Below, piece after piece: positions 21,356 through 35,649 of a DNA stretch of 64,000 nt (positions within the stretch are counted from its first letter, which is position 1; every line of letters begins with the position of its first letter). The stretch comes from Pseudoscleropodium purum (Eukaryota; Streptophyta; Bryopsida; Hypnales; Brachytheciaceae): the NCBI GenBank assembly GCA_963969395.1, contig OZ017796.1:38430243-38494242 (forward strand), in the 5' to 3' direction. The position numbers and the translations under genes were made by a program. Under the pieces are notes generated by a model. It was not told the DNA's origin. It did no database searches and worked only from the letters and a program-made list of their open reading frames with translations.

Positions 21356-23840
21356 ATTGATCATCGTTTCAATTTTCGTGAGTATTGAGAGTACGCTAAT
21401 TGCGGCAAGAGATATGTTCACTTAACTTGGATGTTTTGCGGAGTTCGTTTACACTCTGTATGCGCCATTTGAACTCATTGTAGTGAGCTGTTGATTGATG
21501 TATATATCATTGAACAAAATTGACAACAAAAGACGTTGATGTCCTCATCATCGTTCTAATTTTTGCTAATGCTCTGTTCGAATTTGGGTACGTAAGAGAC
21601 TTGTTGCTTCATGCTTGGTGAAGTTTTCATGTGATATCTACATCATTGAACATATTCATTACGCTGGGCTGTTGATCGATGTGTGTTGTATATACCAATG
21701 TGTTTGGACACACAAATCAACGCACCTGCTTCCTAAATTTAGTACCCACCATTCTATAACTCTTGAAATTGTTGTGTTGAGTTATCTAAGAGCTCCATTG
21801 AATTCTGGCCGATTGAAAATCTTTTGAAATGTTGGCATGTTATTGTTTCTCAAGCAGGTAGGATGCCTGTATTGCGCTCAATCTTTTCACACAATGCTCT
21901 TTTTGAAATTTGCAAGTTGGAAACCAGCTCTTGTTGCAAAGCAGTTAACTATGACGAGCATTGCTGCGAGAAGTCTTTTGATGGAATGCTCATTTGTGAA
22001 TTTTAGTAATAAACAATGTTATGAATGCAATCCTCCCTACCTGCAATGCAAGTTCTTAGCCGTAGGATGATGGAAACGCTTTGTCTGATATTCAGGACGA
22101 TACATTGGAAGTTTCTCTACTGTTAGTCAAGTACTGTATACATTTGTCTTTACATAAAAAAAAATGAAAAAATTTCAGTAATGTCAATAAGGCAAACCAA
22201 TCATTTTGCTTGTCTTAGGTTAACTTCAATAGAAAGCTTACATGAGTACACTATTCTAACTTGTCACTTGTCTAGTTTCACATGTCATTATAATTGTGAA
22301 CCTTCAAATGTCTCTAAATAACTAGATTCTTGTTATTTTTGTAATATTTATACAAAGTAGATTTTTAAGACTTTGTTGTGACTTTGTTGTGAGTATTTTT
22401 GTATTGGCATTTATAGGGTCTACCTTGCAACTTTAGGATGCCTTTTAATTCATGACTAAGATTGAAATCACATGACTAAAATGACAAAATGAAGTCGTTT
22501 CTGATCAAATGAAGTGATGACCAGAATGGTGAAATGAAGCAAAGATGAAAATAATGGAGGAGAAAATGCTAGAATACACTAGAAGAAAACAATGTCCGTC
22601 GGATGGACCATCGACAAAACCCAGTGGCAACGACGAAACCCAGAGGCCATCTTCTCTCCCCGACTTCAGTTGAACGGATCTTTACACTAGGCACTCAGCC
22701 CACTTGAATTGTTTCAAGCCTGGTTTTTCCTTGGCGTTCAATTTCAAGGTTGTGGTTCGATTGTGTTGGCGGGTGCAAGCCGTGGCTGCAGTGCAAGCGA
22801 GGAGAGGTTGGGTTGTGGATTTGCCTCGGAGGAGCACACATTGGTGATTGGCCATGGTGATAAGAAGACTTTGCTAGGGTTCGACTTCTCGCTTCCTCCT
22901 TGCCCTTCTACTGAGTAAATACAACCGTATTTCGTTTTCACCCACAATTTTCAAGTGGTGTTGCTTCGAAATGCCAACATTATTGCTTGTATTGTTAGTT
23001 AGAGGGCGCAAGGGGTTTAGGGTTTAAAGGGGGGGGAGCGAATTTTGGTGGAAGATGTCTGTATCGCAATGGAAAGAAGTTCTTAGAAAGAATTGGGCCC
23101 CCCATTTGACCAGTCTGAACTCCTTGTCCGACCATGGGTTTGTTCTATGTAACGAACGGCTTGTAGCTAGTTGCCTTGGATTGTTTAGTTGTTTTGATGA
23201 CGGTGAAGGCTAGCTTTAGGAAACAGATAGATTCTGAGTTTACTTAAGCGGAGCATGTACAACACAAATGGCTGGTTGTAAACAGTTTGCTTTCTAAAGG
23301 CAACCAGAGAGACTGGGTTTAGATCTGTCCGACTCTGAGGTGAGCGCTTGATCGAGCAAGGAAGGTGAGTGATTGATCACTTCTTGTTGGAGTTATGGTT
23401 TTTCGGGGCTTCTCCTAGCTTTCTTGACGGGAATTGCAGGAATTTGGTACAGTTCTAGTTTGTTTCGTTTCCTTCTTGATTGCGATTGACTATTTAGACT
23501 ATTGTAGTTTGAATTTTAGCGGAAATAGAGTTAGGATTATAGGGCCGTTCGAGAGATACGTGATCAATGGTACACTTTACTCTAGACACCAATTATACGG
23601 TTTGTGGTCTTGGAATTGCGTGCTTGTAGATGGAGAAACTGTTATTCAATCCACATCAAGGCGAAGAGCTAACCATACACAGAACGGCCTTATTTCCTCA
23701 CATGAAATTTGGCATGTTGTGGGCAATTGAATTTCTGCTTTATTCTTTCGTGATATTTTCTTTTTTATGTATATATTAGATAATTGTAGTGATATGTTGT
23801 GGCGTTTCATTCAGGCGTTTGTACAAAAGGGTGGTTTGCG
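21356..23840. other. Intergenic region between ELIP and the IMPDH pseudogene
   Basis: No gene seen. It holds ELIP downstream sequence and, from about 22.6 kb, GC-richer DNA that probably was leader or promoter of the IMPDH copy. This includes a telo-box-like GTTTAGGGTTT at 23013-23023 next to a run of G. Confidence 0.5.
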
Positions 23841-26063
23841 ATGGCTTCCAACGGCGACTTCACCTTGGCGAGTGATGGCTTTTCGGCCGCCGCTTTGTTC
23901 AAGCAAGGCTTCTCCTACACTTATGACGACCTCATTTTTCACCCGGGGTTTATCAACTTCTTGGTGGACGTTGTAGATCTCACAACCTGGCTCATGTGCA
24001 ACATCCGATTGGGGACACCTTACGTTTCCTCGCCCATGGACACCGTAACCAAAGCTTCCATGGCGGTCGCGATGGCTGTTGTTGGCGGAATTGGCTTCGT
24101 GCATTCCAACAACACACTTCTGGAGCAATCTACAATCGTGAGGCACGCGAAGCAGCAATGAATTGGTTACGTTCCAAATCCATTCTGTGTTCGCCCCTCC
24201 GACTCCATTGCCACTCTCGACGCCTTGAAAGTGAGTTTAGGGTTTTCCTCCGCGGTCGTTACAGAAGATGGAACTCTCGAGTCGCGCCTTGTTGGTGTGA
24301 TTACAAGTAGGGATGTGGATTTTGTACTTGACCGGAGCACCAAAATCCTGGAAGTCATGAGTTGCGACGTTGTAACTGTGCTTGTGGGTACTGCATTGGA
24401 AGAAACTTCTAGGGTTTTGATTCAAAGTAAGAAGAGTTTGCTTCCCTTGGTGACGGAGGATGGAAAGTTTGTGGAGCTTCTGTGTTGGATGGACCTCAAG
24501 GCTTATCATGAGTTACCAGCGTTTGGACCTCTATCTCTTGGGTCTGATGGAAAAATTTTAGTTGGTGCGACAATTGGCAAACGGGAGAATGACAAAAAGA
24601 GGTTGGGGATGCTGGTGGAAGCGGGGGTGAATGTGGTCATTCTAGATATCTCTCAGGAGGATTCCGTATACCAGAGACAAATAATTGAATATGTGAAGAA
24701 GGCACACCCGAGGATAGATGTCATTGGGGAGAATGTGGTGACGGCGTACCAAGCCAAGAATCTGATTGAGGCGGCGGTGGATGGGTTGCGGGTTGGGATG
24801 GGGTCCGGATCGATTTGTACGACACAGGAGGTTTGTGCTGTTGGGAGGGGCTAAGTACGTCTTATTCCCAAGCCCTCACAATGCTCTTGTTTCTGTTGAT
24901 TGCGGATCTTAGGTAGAGCATTGCTTGGGTGGATTCTAATCACATGGACTATGGTGAATGCAGGGAATTGCCATTTACAAGACCGTAACAGTGGCTAACA
25001 CATTGGGAATACCTATTATAGTTGACGGAGGGATTTCCAACTCAAGGCATGTAGTAAAGGCACTATTGTTAGGAGCTTCAATAGTCATGATGGAAAGTTT
25101 TTTTGCTGGCATAAATGAGGTGCTGGGCAACTTTTTCTTCCAAGTAACTTTTCTCCACGATGTGTGTCTGGGCTCTAGTATAGGTATGAGACACGGTTAT
25201 AGTGAATTGGTACTTTTCTTTTCTTCCTTTTCCTCTCAATACCTCTTTCACATGACACTAGCGCAAAGAGACCCTTGGCTTCTAAATTCCTTCAATATAG
25301 GGAAGAATGTACAGAGAATGTACAATTACAGAGTGTATATTTTGTGGTCCTTGTCTCATGGCTCATAGCTTCTTTGAATTTTACTCTTGGTTTGTGGTCC
25401 TAGGTGTAAAGGTGATATTGTCATTTCTAGTGCCTTTCTACTAAATGAAGATGGATCATATATGCATGTCAAAACACTAAAATATTATCTGGTTATTAGT
25501 CTTAACCATGACAATATTTTGGATGGGGAACCTGAGATCTTCATTGCAGGTTATAATTTTTAGCCTCTTAGAGCTTGGCCTTCTCCTTTTCTCATCTAGT
25601 GCTTTCTATCAATTGTATTAGGACGGTGTGAAACTCAAGAGCTACAGGGGAATGGGTTCGTTGGAAGCGATGACTAAGGGTAGTGATGCCTGCTATCTTG
25701 GGGACCAAACACGCTTGAAGATTGCACAAGGAGTGTCAAGTTCTGTAGTTGCCAAAGGCTTAGTGCTTCAACTTGTCCCATACACTTTGTAGGCTGTAAA
25801 GTAGGGATTACAAGATTTAGGGGTGCCTTCTATCAAAGCCGCTCATGATGGTTTGAATGTTGGTGTTATCAGGCTTGAGGTGTGTATTTTTCTTACCCAT
25901 TGGTAGTCATGAAGCGGGACATTCTGCAATGATGGGCATTTTCCACCTTTGTTGACATTTTAAATTGACAAAATGACATCCATGGTGGCAGATGAGAACG
26001 GGGGCTACTCAAAGAGAAGGTGGAATCCACAATCTTGTATCTTATGAGAAGAGGAGGTTTTGA
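23841..26063 (+). pseudogene. IMP dehydrogenase pseudogene
   Basis: IMPDH oxidises IMP to XMP, the first committed step of GMP synthesis, in the cytosol. Frame from ATG 23841 to 24851, then exons 24961/24964-25143, 25622-25879 and 25992-26063 (TGA), aligns along the whole plant enzyme: SYTYDDLIFHPGF, VSSPMDTVT, a CBS-like middle part, DGLRVGMGSGSICTTQE with the catalytic Cys loop, [25 protein letters not shown] and a C-terminal LVSYEKRRF. It is interrupted by TGA at 24159-24161 and TAG at 25790-25792 and 25802-25804. The donor after VCAVGRG reads CTAAGT instead of GTAAGT. Conserved glycines became Glu (IGENVVT, MMESFFAG). Decay is by point change rather than rearrangement, so the copy is not ancient, and introns show it was not a processed retrocopy. 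A working IMPDH is expected elsewhere. Confidence 0.92.
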
Positions 26064-28546
26064 AACACAATCATATCGTATTTATGAAACGAGAATTTGA
26101 AGCTCCATCAACTGAATTCTTTCTAGAGCGGTGGTTTGTTTTGAAAGATGGGTCCAAGCACAAAGGAGATTGCTTGCTTTACTGGCATAGGGAAATCAAC
26201 CCTATTTAGTCAATTGAATTTTTTGTTTCAACATCAATTTTCGGCATTGGCCTAGGTTGAGATACTATTGTGTTGGAATTCTTTGGAAGGAGAGGCACTA
26301 TATGCTACCCATTTTGTTCGTATGGTTGAGAGACTGTTTGGATGTTTTCAGGCCTTGTGTGCATTACCTCTTTATATATTTCCGCCAGATCTGCCTTCTG
26401 ACAAACCAACTTTGAAAAACAGAAATCTAATCCGAAGTTTTCTAGGAAATGATTGGACATTGCATAGTTGCTTATCACTTAAGAATGTGTACAAGTATGT
26501 AAGTGCTTTTATGTATTGTTTAAAAGTTTTGTGACAACTTGAAATACAGTACTGATATATGTATTAGTGACAGTCGGTTACTGTTTTGAGTATTTCTTGA
26601 CTTGTGCAAAGGCACTCTGGTTGCTCCAAAAAATTAACTAGAATTGGATCTAAATTGTACTCATTTGATTTTATCGCATTGTGGGCTACGTGTAAAACAA
26701 ATTCAGTACTCACTCATTTGATTATGAAATTACAGTTATATTCTTTTGAAAATGAGTTGTTGGTCTAGCAAAGTGGTGTAGCATACTTTTTTTCGCTTAT
26801 TGATTTCTTAACGATCGCATTTGTAAGCAATTTCTGGTGACAGAATAGAAGAAGGTAGTCATGTAACATACACATAACTTTCCACTTGCTAATGTCTCAT
26901 AAAAGATTCGTAGTTGGGGAAGCTCCTTGCAATGAGAAGGCATTCTCAAACATGTCTTTTGACATTTAATAAGGGTAGTCACACCTTCTCCAACGAGTAA
27001 AATTTCTTGAAGAATGAGAAAGTGGTGAGAGAAAAAGGGAGTCAATGGGGAGCCCTGTGCATAAAGAAGGTGTGACACTCCTTTTTGAAAACTGAAGAAA
27101 ATCAATCCAAAAATTGAAGGAAACTAAGATGTCTTTTAAGCAACAACGATGATGAAGTACAATGGGAAAGCGGGGTGAAATCAACAACGCAAGGTGAATT
27201 TCTAAAACTGTAAGATCAAAAATTAATCGGGAAAACTTCTAGACGCCCATTTCTTCATCTACAGAGGAGAAGAATGAGACCGGGAGATTAATGGGGAATG
27301 GGAGCTCCGCAAGACGCGGGCGCCCAACAAGAAAGCACCACATCGCACTTCTTTGTTAATTGAACCTTGAATGGAGAAGGTGTGACTATTCTTATTGTAC
27401 ACAAGAACAAAGTATTTCTTATGAGAATTCAGGGATCAAAATTGCAAAGGGCACAAATGGAAAGAGAGAAGAGAATCTCCTGGTTGAAGTCACAGACTCA
27501 AATATCACCAAATGAACCCATTTTGTGATTTTGAAAGTTCTCTCACTACCTTACTAGTGACAAAGCAGGGTGAGTTCTGAGTTTTGAACTGAGTGTCCCT
27601 GGTGATAAAATAGAAAACGTGACATTAGAGAAGGCGATATTGGAGCAACTGGTACAATTTATTCGGGTATGGCACACCCGGGTATGGTACAGGTATCAAA
27701 CGAGGTATCAGGTTTCGACTAAGTGAGGCCCCCCTCCCAAATAGTTGGAGTATTCACTTCCTCTGCTTGCCAGTCTCTTGGAATTTCAAGCATTGCAGTT
27801 CCAGAATTGCAGATTCAGAATTGCGGTTCCAGAAATCATCACAAGTAGGTAAGCAGGATTTCCAACTTGGTATCACAAACTGAACCTCTTTTTGTACATT
27901 CATGCGCTCTACTTTTCAATTCTGCAGAGAGGTTTCTGGTTTGGGCTTCTACAACTAGCTGGAGATTTTTCCAATTCGTATGTAGGTAGTCCATGGGAAC
28001 TCTCTGTGGTTTTGTGCAACTGGATTTCGCTTCTTCTTTAGAGAATTTTGATTGTTCAACGGAATATTTGATGGGGTTGAATTTTGGAGAGGCGGACATT
28101 TGGTGTCAGTGGTGTCTGAGCTAATTGTGAACTTGAGTTGTACAAATTTCTACTGGAATTCTATTTCATTGCCAGAATTGAGACCCTACTAGGGTTCTTT
28201 CTTCTGTCGAGGATGTTATCGGAATTGAGAGGATTTCTATACACGAAGGATCAAACCTCTTTCGAATTGGAGACTGTAGTAGGCTGCAATTCCGCGTCTA
28301 GTTCTTTCTGTTGGAACCCTAATTTCAAGACACTCGAATTGCATTAGTTTCTTCAATTCGTAACTGGTTCTAGTACTGCGATAAGGCAGAAGTTTGCAGA
28401 TTGTGATTATTTTTCAAGAAGTGTGAATAGAACATTAGCTTTCGAAATTTCTTTCGATGACTTGAATTCATCAGGCGTTACTGACACGGTTCAAGATGTA
28501 TGACTGAGTGGCCTAATTACAGTTCTAATTTGTGGCAGTTGGTGTA
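26064..28546. other. Intergenic region, no gene
   Basis: Nothing convincing on either strand. Short open frames on the minus strand at 26.8-27.2 kb lack a recognisable domain. The last few hundred bases are GC-richer and probably hold the promoter and leader of the isochorismatase gene. Confidence 0.45.
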
Positions 28547-31031
28547 ATGGCTGGAGTGGACGAAAATCCAGCGTCGAAATGGAAGAAAACTGCTTTGCTG
28601 GTGGTAGACATGCAGGTTGTTGTTACATCCTCTATTCCCTGTTCGTTGACTGTTTTGACCCAGAAATAATCTAAGTTTATGTTTTCCAGAATTGTTGTAC
28701 CTTGGGGTGATTTGAAGGTGATGCTAAGGTAGAGGATACGTCACTTTAAGCTTTTTAACGTATGTGGGAATGTGCTTTCATTGGGAGATGTATAGAGCTA
28801 TGGTGAGAGCGTTTGGTACAAGAGTCAAATTTGATCATAATTTATTGCTATGTATGAATTCTTATGCACTTTCGAAGTGGGAGATTGTGGACCACTGTCA
28901 GTGACAGCTCACAACCCCATTTCCTTTTAAGTTTCAGTGATCACAGAAATTTAGCCCAGTCATGGTTACACCACTTGCTAACAAGTCCAACCAAGTGTGT
29001 GAATAGATGAGTTGCTGCTGGTATAAGAGACTAGATCAGGTCGCAAACAATTTTAGAATCGTTTACTTCTGTATCTTTAGCTTTTTCAGGATTGTTGTAC
29101 CTTGTGGGAGATAGAAGGTAATGGTACAATACTTTTGTACCCGACTCTAAATTAGTGCTATGGTTGCAGAATGACTTCCTCAGTCCGGATGCTACTTTGT
29201 TTGTAGCTGGAGGACCATTAATCATTCCTGCTGTGTCGAAAGCGGTCGAAATCGCTCGGGAGAAAGGAGCCTTTGTTGTTTGGGTACTACTTCTTTGTCA
29301 CGTATTCATATGCTTAATTCTATTTGTACCACGAGTTATTGGATCATTTTCGGGGCTGTGCTTAACAAAGCAGATTGTTTAGTCGTTGGTTACCTCGTCA
29401 GTGTTAGAGTTTCTCCTTGATTATTACCCATTTAAGTATGCCTTTCGTCATTACATTTTTTTTGGTCAGCTTGATCTCCTTATACGAGCTCAACAGTTTT
29501 TGACTCAAACAATTTCCGCTCTGTCTTCTCAAAGAACTAATTAAGTCAGAACGCTAGTTTGTACTATAGAGGACCTAGAGGAGGATAACCAGCCCCGAAG
29601 ACTTGAAGACCCTTGCAGATGAAGATGCAGATCCCAGATTCAGGGTGCTCTTTGAAGACCTTCGTAAATCACAACCCTTATGGAGCGAATAGGTTTGTGA
29701 TAAGGATTCGAATCGTTAATTCAGGATATCCACCTCACGTTACAAGGTGGTCTACTTGTGTTTTAGATGCTGCTCGTAAGTTGTAAACTCACTTGTGATA
29801 CATTTGATACATTTGAGAAATGAATGTTGATTGGGCAGGTTGTCCGGGAGCATCATGAATCTGGAAGAGATGTTGAGTACTTTCGGAAGCACTTATACGA
29901 TGGTACAACTGGACCAACAACGAGAGGTTCAGGCGGTGCAACTCTAGCAGATGGTTTGATCCCAAGACCTGGAGAGCACAAAATTGTGAAGTCAAGATTC
30001 AGTGCCTTCTTTGCAACGAATTTGGATCTTGTGCTTCGCAGGGAGGAGATTGATCACATTGTCGTTGCAGGTATATTTTATGCCGTATGATGATAGTATC
30101 TTATCTTCGAAATCTTGTGACGTGTCGAGAAATAAACCGACTTTTGCTGCAATGTTTCGGTTAATGTATCTTCGGTGGCTTGTTGGTCTTGTCTATCACA
30201 ATCGCGACACTAGAGTGAGCAAAACACAACTAGAAATCATGTCTTGTTCCAGCGAAGGCCGGGAGTCCTGCAAACTTGGTTGGAACTGGTCACCAATGAC
30301 CAGGTCGGTGAACTCAACTGATTGGAATAGGACATGATTTCCTTGCGTAATACGGAGTAATGCATTATTTAAATGCACAGGAGGAAATTCTGTGCACATT
30401 CTGGTGCTGACCTTTAGTGAAAAGTACAAAGAAGGAAATGATCGTTGAGAAGATGTTTTACATTGTCTTAGTCTGCTACAACACTCTCAATTTCATCCTA
30501 AATTTGTCTTCTCCCCTCATCGTAAGCTTAAGAAGTCTAGGTAACCTGAACCAATTCCATTGCCATTTTAATTACTAATTCTATGGATCTTCACTTGCTG
30601 GCAGGTGTTCAGACCCCAAATTGCATACGTGCAACTGCTTTCGATGCTATTGCACATGACTATCCATCTGTAGCGGTTCTTTCTGACGCAACGGCAGCCC
30701 AGAACGAGGCCATTCATTCTGGTACTAAATTCTGTCTTTAGAATTTGATATTAACTGCCACTTGTCTTTTTTTTTTTTTGCTTGTTACCCCGAACTTGTA
30801 AGTTACGTGGATACAGCTGTAGTCGAAGCCAATCTGCGCTTACTTTTTAGTAATTTTACCGCATATGCCGGAACGTAGAGTGCTTGTTTCAATCCTTCTG
30901 CATCGTGGAGCTTGTCAGGATAACTACCTAAGCTTATTACGTTTACTTCGTGTAATTTTGCAGCAAATCTTTTGGATTTACGAAACGTGTCAATTGCAAC
31001 TCCAACTGTGGCAAAATGGGCAGCATCCTAA
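28547..31031 (+). CDS. Isochorismatase-family hydrolase (At3g16190-like)
   Basis: Five exons, all with GT-AG borders and matching phases: 28547-28615, 29170-29283, 29839-30070, 30605-30721 and 30964-31031 (TAA). Product is 199 residues, normal for the family. The cysteine-hydrolase triad is complete: Asp in LLVVDMQNDFL (the codons for MQ|N join exons 1 and 2), Lys in KIVKSRFSAFFATNL, Cys in GVQTPNCIRATAFDA. A cis-peptide-type turn (VVAGVQTPNC) precedes the Cys. The spacing and the VVREHHESGRDVE and SDATAA blocks match the Arabidopsis At3g16190 group of small soluble isochorismatase-like hydrolases. The true substrate of that group is not settled to my knowledge, so no reaction is assigned. 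No targeting peptide is seen. Confidence 0.93.
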
Positions 31032-31752
31032 GACAATTTGAGTGAAGACTGCCAATTGGAATAGACATGAGGCTAATGCAATGTCTTGGTTCTAGCTTTG
31101 TACGTATCTTTGAATCCTTTGTGAGCACTCTGACGGTCCTTTATTTGCCATTTCTTTATTCTTTGATAGAATCTGTTGCGTCACTTGCGTGAAAGGTGCA
31201 TGAGCAATTGAGCCTGCTGTAACTTATCATACTTTGTAAGAATGTTTTTTTTCTGCCAACCTCCCAAGGTTTGCAACTAACTTACTTCCTCCTCTGGTTT
31301 GAAATCATTCTATTTCAAAATATTGACAGTTTCTTTATTTAAGAATGTACAAACTATAGTGGGTGCTATTAATTAAGATGAAAATATTTTCTTACTGCAA
31401 CGATCTGCACATTCGAAAAGAATTCAAAAAAATTATTGAAATCTTATGTATGATAATTTTGCAACCCATGGTATATTTACTAGATAATGTTTTTGTATCT
31501 TCATTGATTTATTATTTCCTTTTTAGAGCCGTAGAGTGTAAATGAGATCTATGATCGGTGTAGATTGTACAACAATTTGAGTCTTTTTTGTGATTTTCTA
31601 ATTTGCATTTTGCAAAAAGAGAGTTAAATAATACTTGTTTGTTAAATGTAAGTTGTAAAGGGGGTTCTTGCCTCTTTTGAGGGATTGTTGTTTTCAAATC
31701 AATTTTTTCAGTCTAAATTAATTGCACCCCCTGGGAATACTTTTTTAAGTAA

Positions 31753-32087
31753 GGTAGCCAACCCATTTCTGACTAGGGATCCATTCCTGTCATATAGACT
31801 ACTCTCTTTCCAATTAGCAAGAGATTAATGATGGCACAATCATAATGTGTCATGATTACATTGGAAATTGTGCCATCATTAATCTCTTGGTGATTGGAAA
31901 GAGAGTAAACCAAATGACAAGAATGTGTCAAACAAAATCTTCAACTAAAAAATTTATAGTAATTAAATTTTGAAAAAATATAAAATCCTTCTAAACTCTA
32001 TTTCTATAGATGGGAAAATTTCTCTACTCAAAAAAATAGCACTCTAGATATGTGATTGTTTAAGTGGCTGGAAATGGGTTGGCTCCC
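31753..32087. mobile_element. Hairpin MITE, copy 1
   Basis: 335-bp element with terminal inverted repeats GGTAGCCAACCCATTT / AAATGGGTTGGCTCCC (near perfect). Inside is a second, 40-bp inverted repeat: arms at 31801-31840 and 31867-31906, differing at about two positions around a 26-bp spacer. No coding capacity. A related copy lies at 45487-45863. The termini are flanked by AA and TT rather than an obvious direct duplication, so the superfamily is uncertain. Confidence 0.75.
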
Positions 32088-33619
32088 TTAGCAATCTCTC
32101 TTGCAATTGTTATGGGATATTGATGTGATGTCTATATATGTATTTCATAGTTTGTATTTTGTAACCCCACCTATATTTTTTGTTCCCGCATTTCATATTT
32201 GTCTTTTGTATTCTATAGATGTATTTTGTATTTGTATTATTATCTATATACCAAAGGGATGGCCGAGATTGGCTAAGATCAAATCACCCACGTTTTTTTA
32301 TCATCCACCTAGATCTAATGTGCTAGGGTGTTGTTTCATTTTTTTTCCAATTTATTGGATAGTCCACATTTTTTTTGGAGGGGGGTGTAGAGTTTTTGAG
32401 GTAGTAGAGGTGCTACCTTTTTTAACCTCATTGTCATTGTCACAAGATGTTTCCTTAAAATAAATGTACTATATCTATTGAGGAAATGTATTAGTTTACA
32501 ATAGTCATTATTTTTAATTTAAAAATAATTTCATTTTTAGATTATTCAATTCCTAAAGATTGTCAAGAACTTCAAGGTTTATTATTAAAAAATATTTTAA
32601 TAATAAATTTATTAACAATACTTAAATAAAAGTTGTTTAATATTAATCATAGATTACATTTGTACCAATATTTGGGGAGAATCATCAGTTAGTTCATTAT
32701 TAGTTGGGGGAATTGGGGGAAAAAATGGTTGCAATTTGAAAACTTATAAAAAAAAAAAACTAGATGAAAAAAATTATTAAAAATATGGATTCACTATTAA
32801 AATTCGAAGGCAAATAGTTGGTAAAACTTAGAAAATATCCTAAACTTTGGTTCATACAAGTAAATATGCCCACATTGTCACCATTAATTTTATATAATAA
32901 AAAATTTAATTGACAATTATTTCACAATTTTAATTTGAATAAAATTTTGACATTTAAAATAAATAAATTTGTAGCAAGCTTGAAATACATAACTCTAACT
33001 ATGATAGTTTTTTCAAATTTAATTTTCACTTACATTGTAAAAACTCGCTTTTATAATGCTTGTAAAGCCAAGAAGTTTTAGAATACTTCTTTTCTGAAAT
33101 TTACTAAAGAATTTTACTAAAGAATTTTTATAATCTATGTAGTAGAAATGTAGAACAATTAACATACTCTTCATGACAAATTTGAATAAAATGAAATAAT
33201 AACTCTAAGTAGTAAAATATTTTTTTTCTATCTATGATCCTTTGGGGGGACATTGGAGGTTAATATAACACTCCTAAGAAAAATTGAATAATTCCATTGC
33301 TACTTATTATGTACCCAAAAGATGCCAGGAATATGATGTTTATATGTTAATTCCTCCTATCACCACCCTTGGAATAATCAATTGTTGTTGATTTGAATTG
33401 AGGAAAAATCCCCTGCCCCCCCTAATGCCATCAATATTCTAAAAAAATCCAAGCCATTGATGCATGTAGAATAGATGATCTTGGTTGTCCAAATTTGGAT
33501 GCAAAATATGGAAATAGTTAGAGGATATAGATACAATTCTAGACTACAAACTACATAATATAGATACAAGATGTACTCACAAAATATGGATATGGATATG
33601 GAAGATATATATATTCACA

Positions 33620-33750
33620 AGAAGAAAAGGAAAAATTAAAATTAAAATTAAAAATTTAAAAAAAATTTAAAATTTAAAATTTTAAAAAAATTTAAAATTT
33701 AAAATTTAAAAAAAAATAAATAAATATATATATATATATATATATATATC
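33620..33750. repeat. A/T low-complexity tract with (AT)n microsatellite
   Basis: Alternating AAATTT-type units followed by a pure (AT)n run of about 26 bases ending near 33750. A simple-sequence tract with no other feature. Confidence 0.9.
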
Positions 33751-35649
33751 TTATATGTTTTGGAAGTTCCACAAGAATACAAATATAGGTGGTTGGAGAA
33801 GGTTTCATAAGTTGAATTTAGGAATTCATTTCACACAAGGGGGTTAGCTCAAATTTTTGTTTAAAAGTTTTACAACCAATAGGAAAATTACGTTTGTACC
33901 CTTTTAAAATTTTTCTAAAAGCTTAACAACCAATATGATAATGCTTTGCATACCATGTTTGGAAATCATTTCTCTCAAATTGATTCTTTAGTCACTTTTC
34001 ACCAAGTTTTCGGTCAAAAAAAGCCCTTGAGATTCAAAGCTTTGGTTGAGAGTGAAGGTGAACATTCAACAAGTGTTAAATGTATCCATTGGATTGAGTT
34101 GAGTATGATCTTAGTTAAGGCAATGCTTTTTAAAATTTTAGAATAATAGGTTGTTTGTTCTACCTTTTGGATTTGGCAAATATTTTGAGGGAGCAAGATG
34201 TATTGAGTACAATGGTCTAACAAGAATGATATATTGAGCCAAAATAAAACATTGGTTTGTGGTATAATCTAACTAATTAATTAGATTGATTAGAATATAG
34301 GTAGATTTTTTTTGGTAAGTTATAGAATTGATATTGACAAACAAATCCTAAATGCAATTGGGTTGCATCAATTGCTTGGGAATAACATAAGGTTTGAACT
34401 TCAACCAAAATTAAAATAAAATAGTGTCACATCAATGAGTAATGTAGGGGAAATATCTTACAAATTTGGAGATTGTTGTACATTTCTATGGTTGTATAGG
34501 TGAACATCTTCTCAAACTAACAATCATCTCTATTTTAACACTAGATAATTCAATCAATTTATCATGTGTTTTAATGTTCATGTCTAATTTGTGTATGTGA
34601 CATTGAACTACTATTCCTCATCATATAGCACGTCTTGTTAGGTCAAATCAAGGATTTTTACTTCAATTAAATTGGGTAGTATAGAAAGTGATCTTCTAGG
34701 TATTAATTCTAGGTATCTTACTATTGTCTACAAAGATGTTGATAATACTCCATACTTCAATTGTGATTGCAAAATTACAACAAAGATTTATTGGTAATAT
34801 CCATTTTTGAAGTTGTTTGGGACTTTGCACAAGGTAATTTTCAATTTGTTGTCATACAAAAATTAGAGTCTAGAAAGAATTTTAAATCATTTTTTATTCA
34901 TTAAGTCCCAAGTGTCTCTTTCAAAACCATTTGAGGGTTTGAAAGGATCCTATGATCTCAATTTTTGAGTCTTATTTTGAGACAAGGGCTACAATTTTGT
35001 TTCAATTGATGCACATAAGCAGAGATATACCATCTTAAACCTAAAAAACAATTTGCTAGGTAGAAAAATGAAAGTGGGAGATTGAAATTTAAAATTTAGA
35101 AATTTATTTCTTATAGATTATATTTTTGTCTATATAAAAATATTTTGACTCATTTTGTTGGATTAGTGATGTGAATATTATGGACCTTTTTGTTTAAAAG
35201 ACAATCATTGCATCTTCTTAAAAAAACTAATGTATCAAACTTGTTTTTGAGTTCAATCTTCACAATTTTCAAAAATATAAATTTTATAGGGTTTAGTTTT
35301 CTTGCTAAAACAATCTCAATTCTAGGATTAGTGTATTTCAATTCTATTTTAGAGCTATTAACAACTCAGATTTTTTGTTCTATCTTGTTATTACTCCTAC
35401 TTCACGATTTTTTTGACCTTTGAAGAACCAACATGCATTTTTTGGCCATATAGTAATTTTAGGCAAGTACATGTGACTGGAGATTTCTATATTTTTGGAC
35501 CAAATCTTAATAGAAGGTGGAGATAAAAAGAATATCTTTTATAGGCACTAAATTTCATGACATTTGAAAATATAAGTAAAAAATTATTCTCTAATATGTT
35601 ATAATTGGGTAGTCTAGGCAAATAAAAAAAATCATTTTTCTCAAGGAAA

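Noticed and set aside
24159..24161. Selenocysteine reading of TGA in IMPDH
   Set aside because: Land plants lack selenoprotein machinery, and two further TAG stops follow.
26797..27187. Possible LINE reverse-transcriptase fragment on the minus strand
   Set aside because: Only a QGSPLTP-like string resembles the RT motif; no neighbouring RT or endonuclease motifs are seen.
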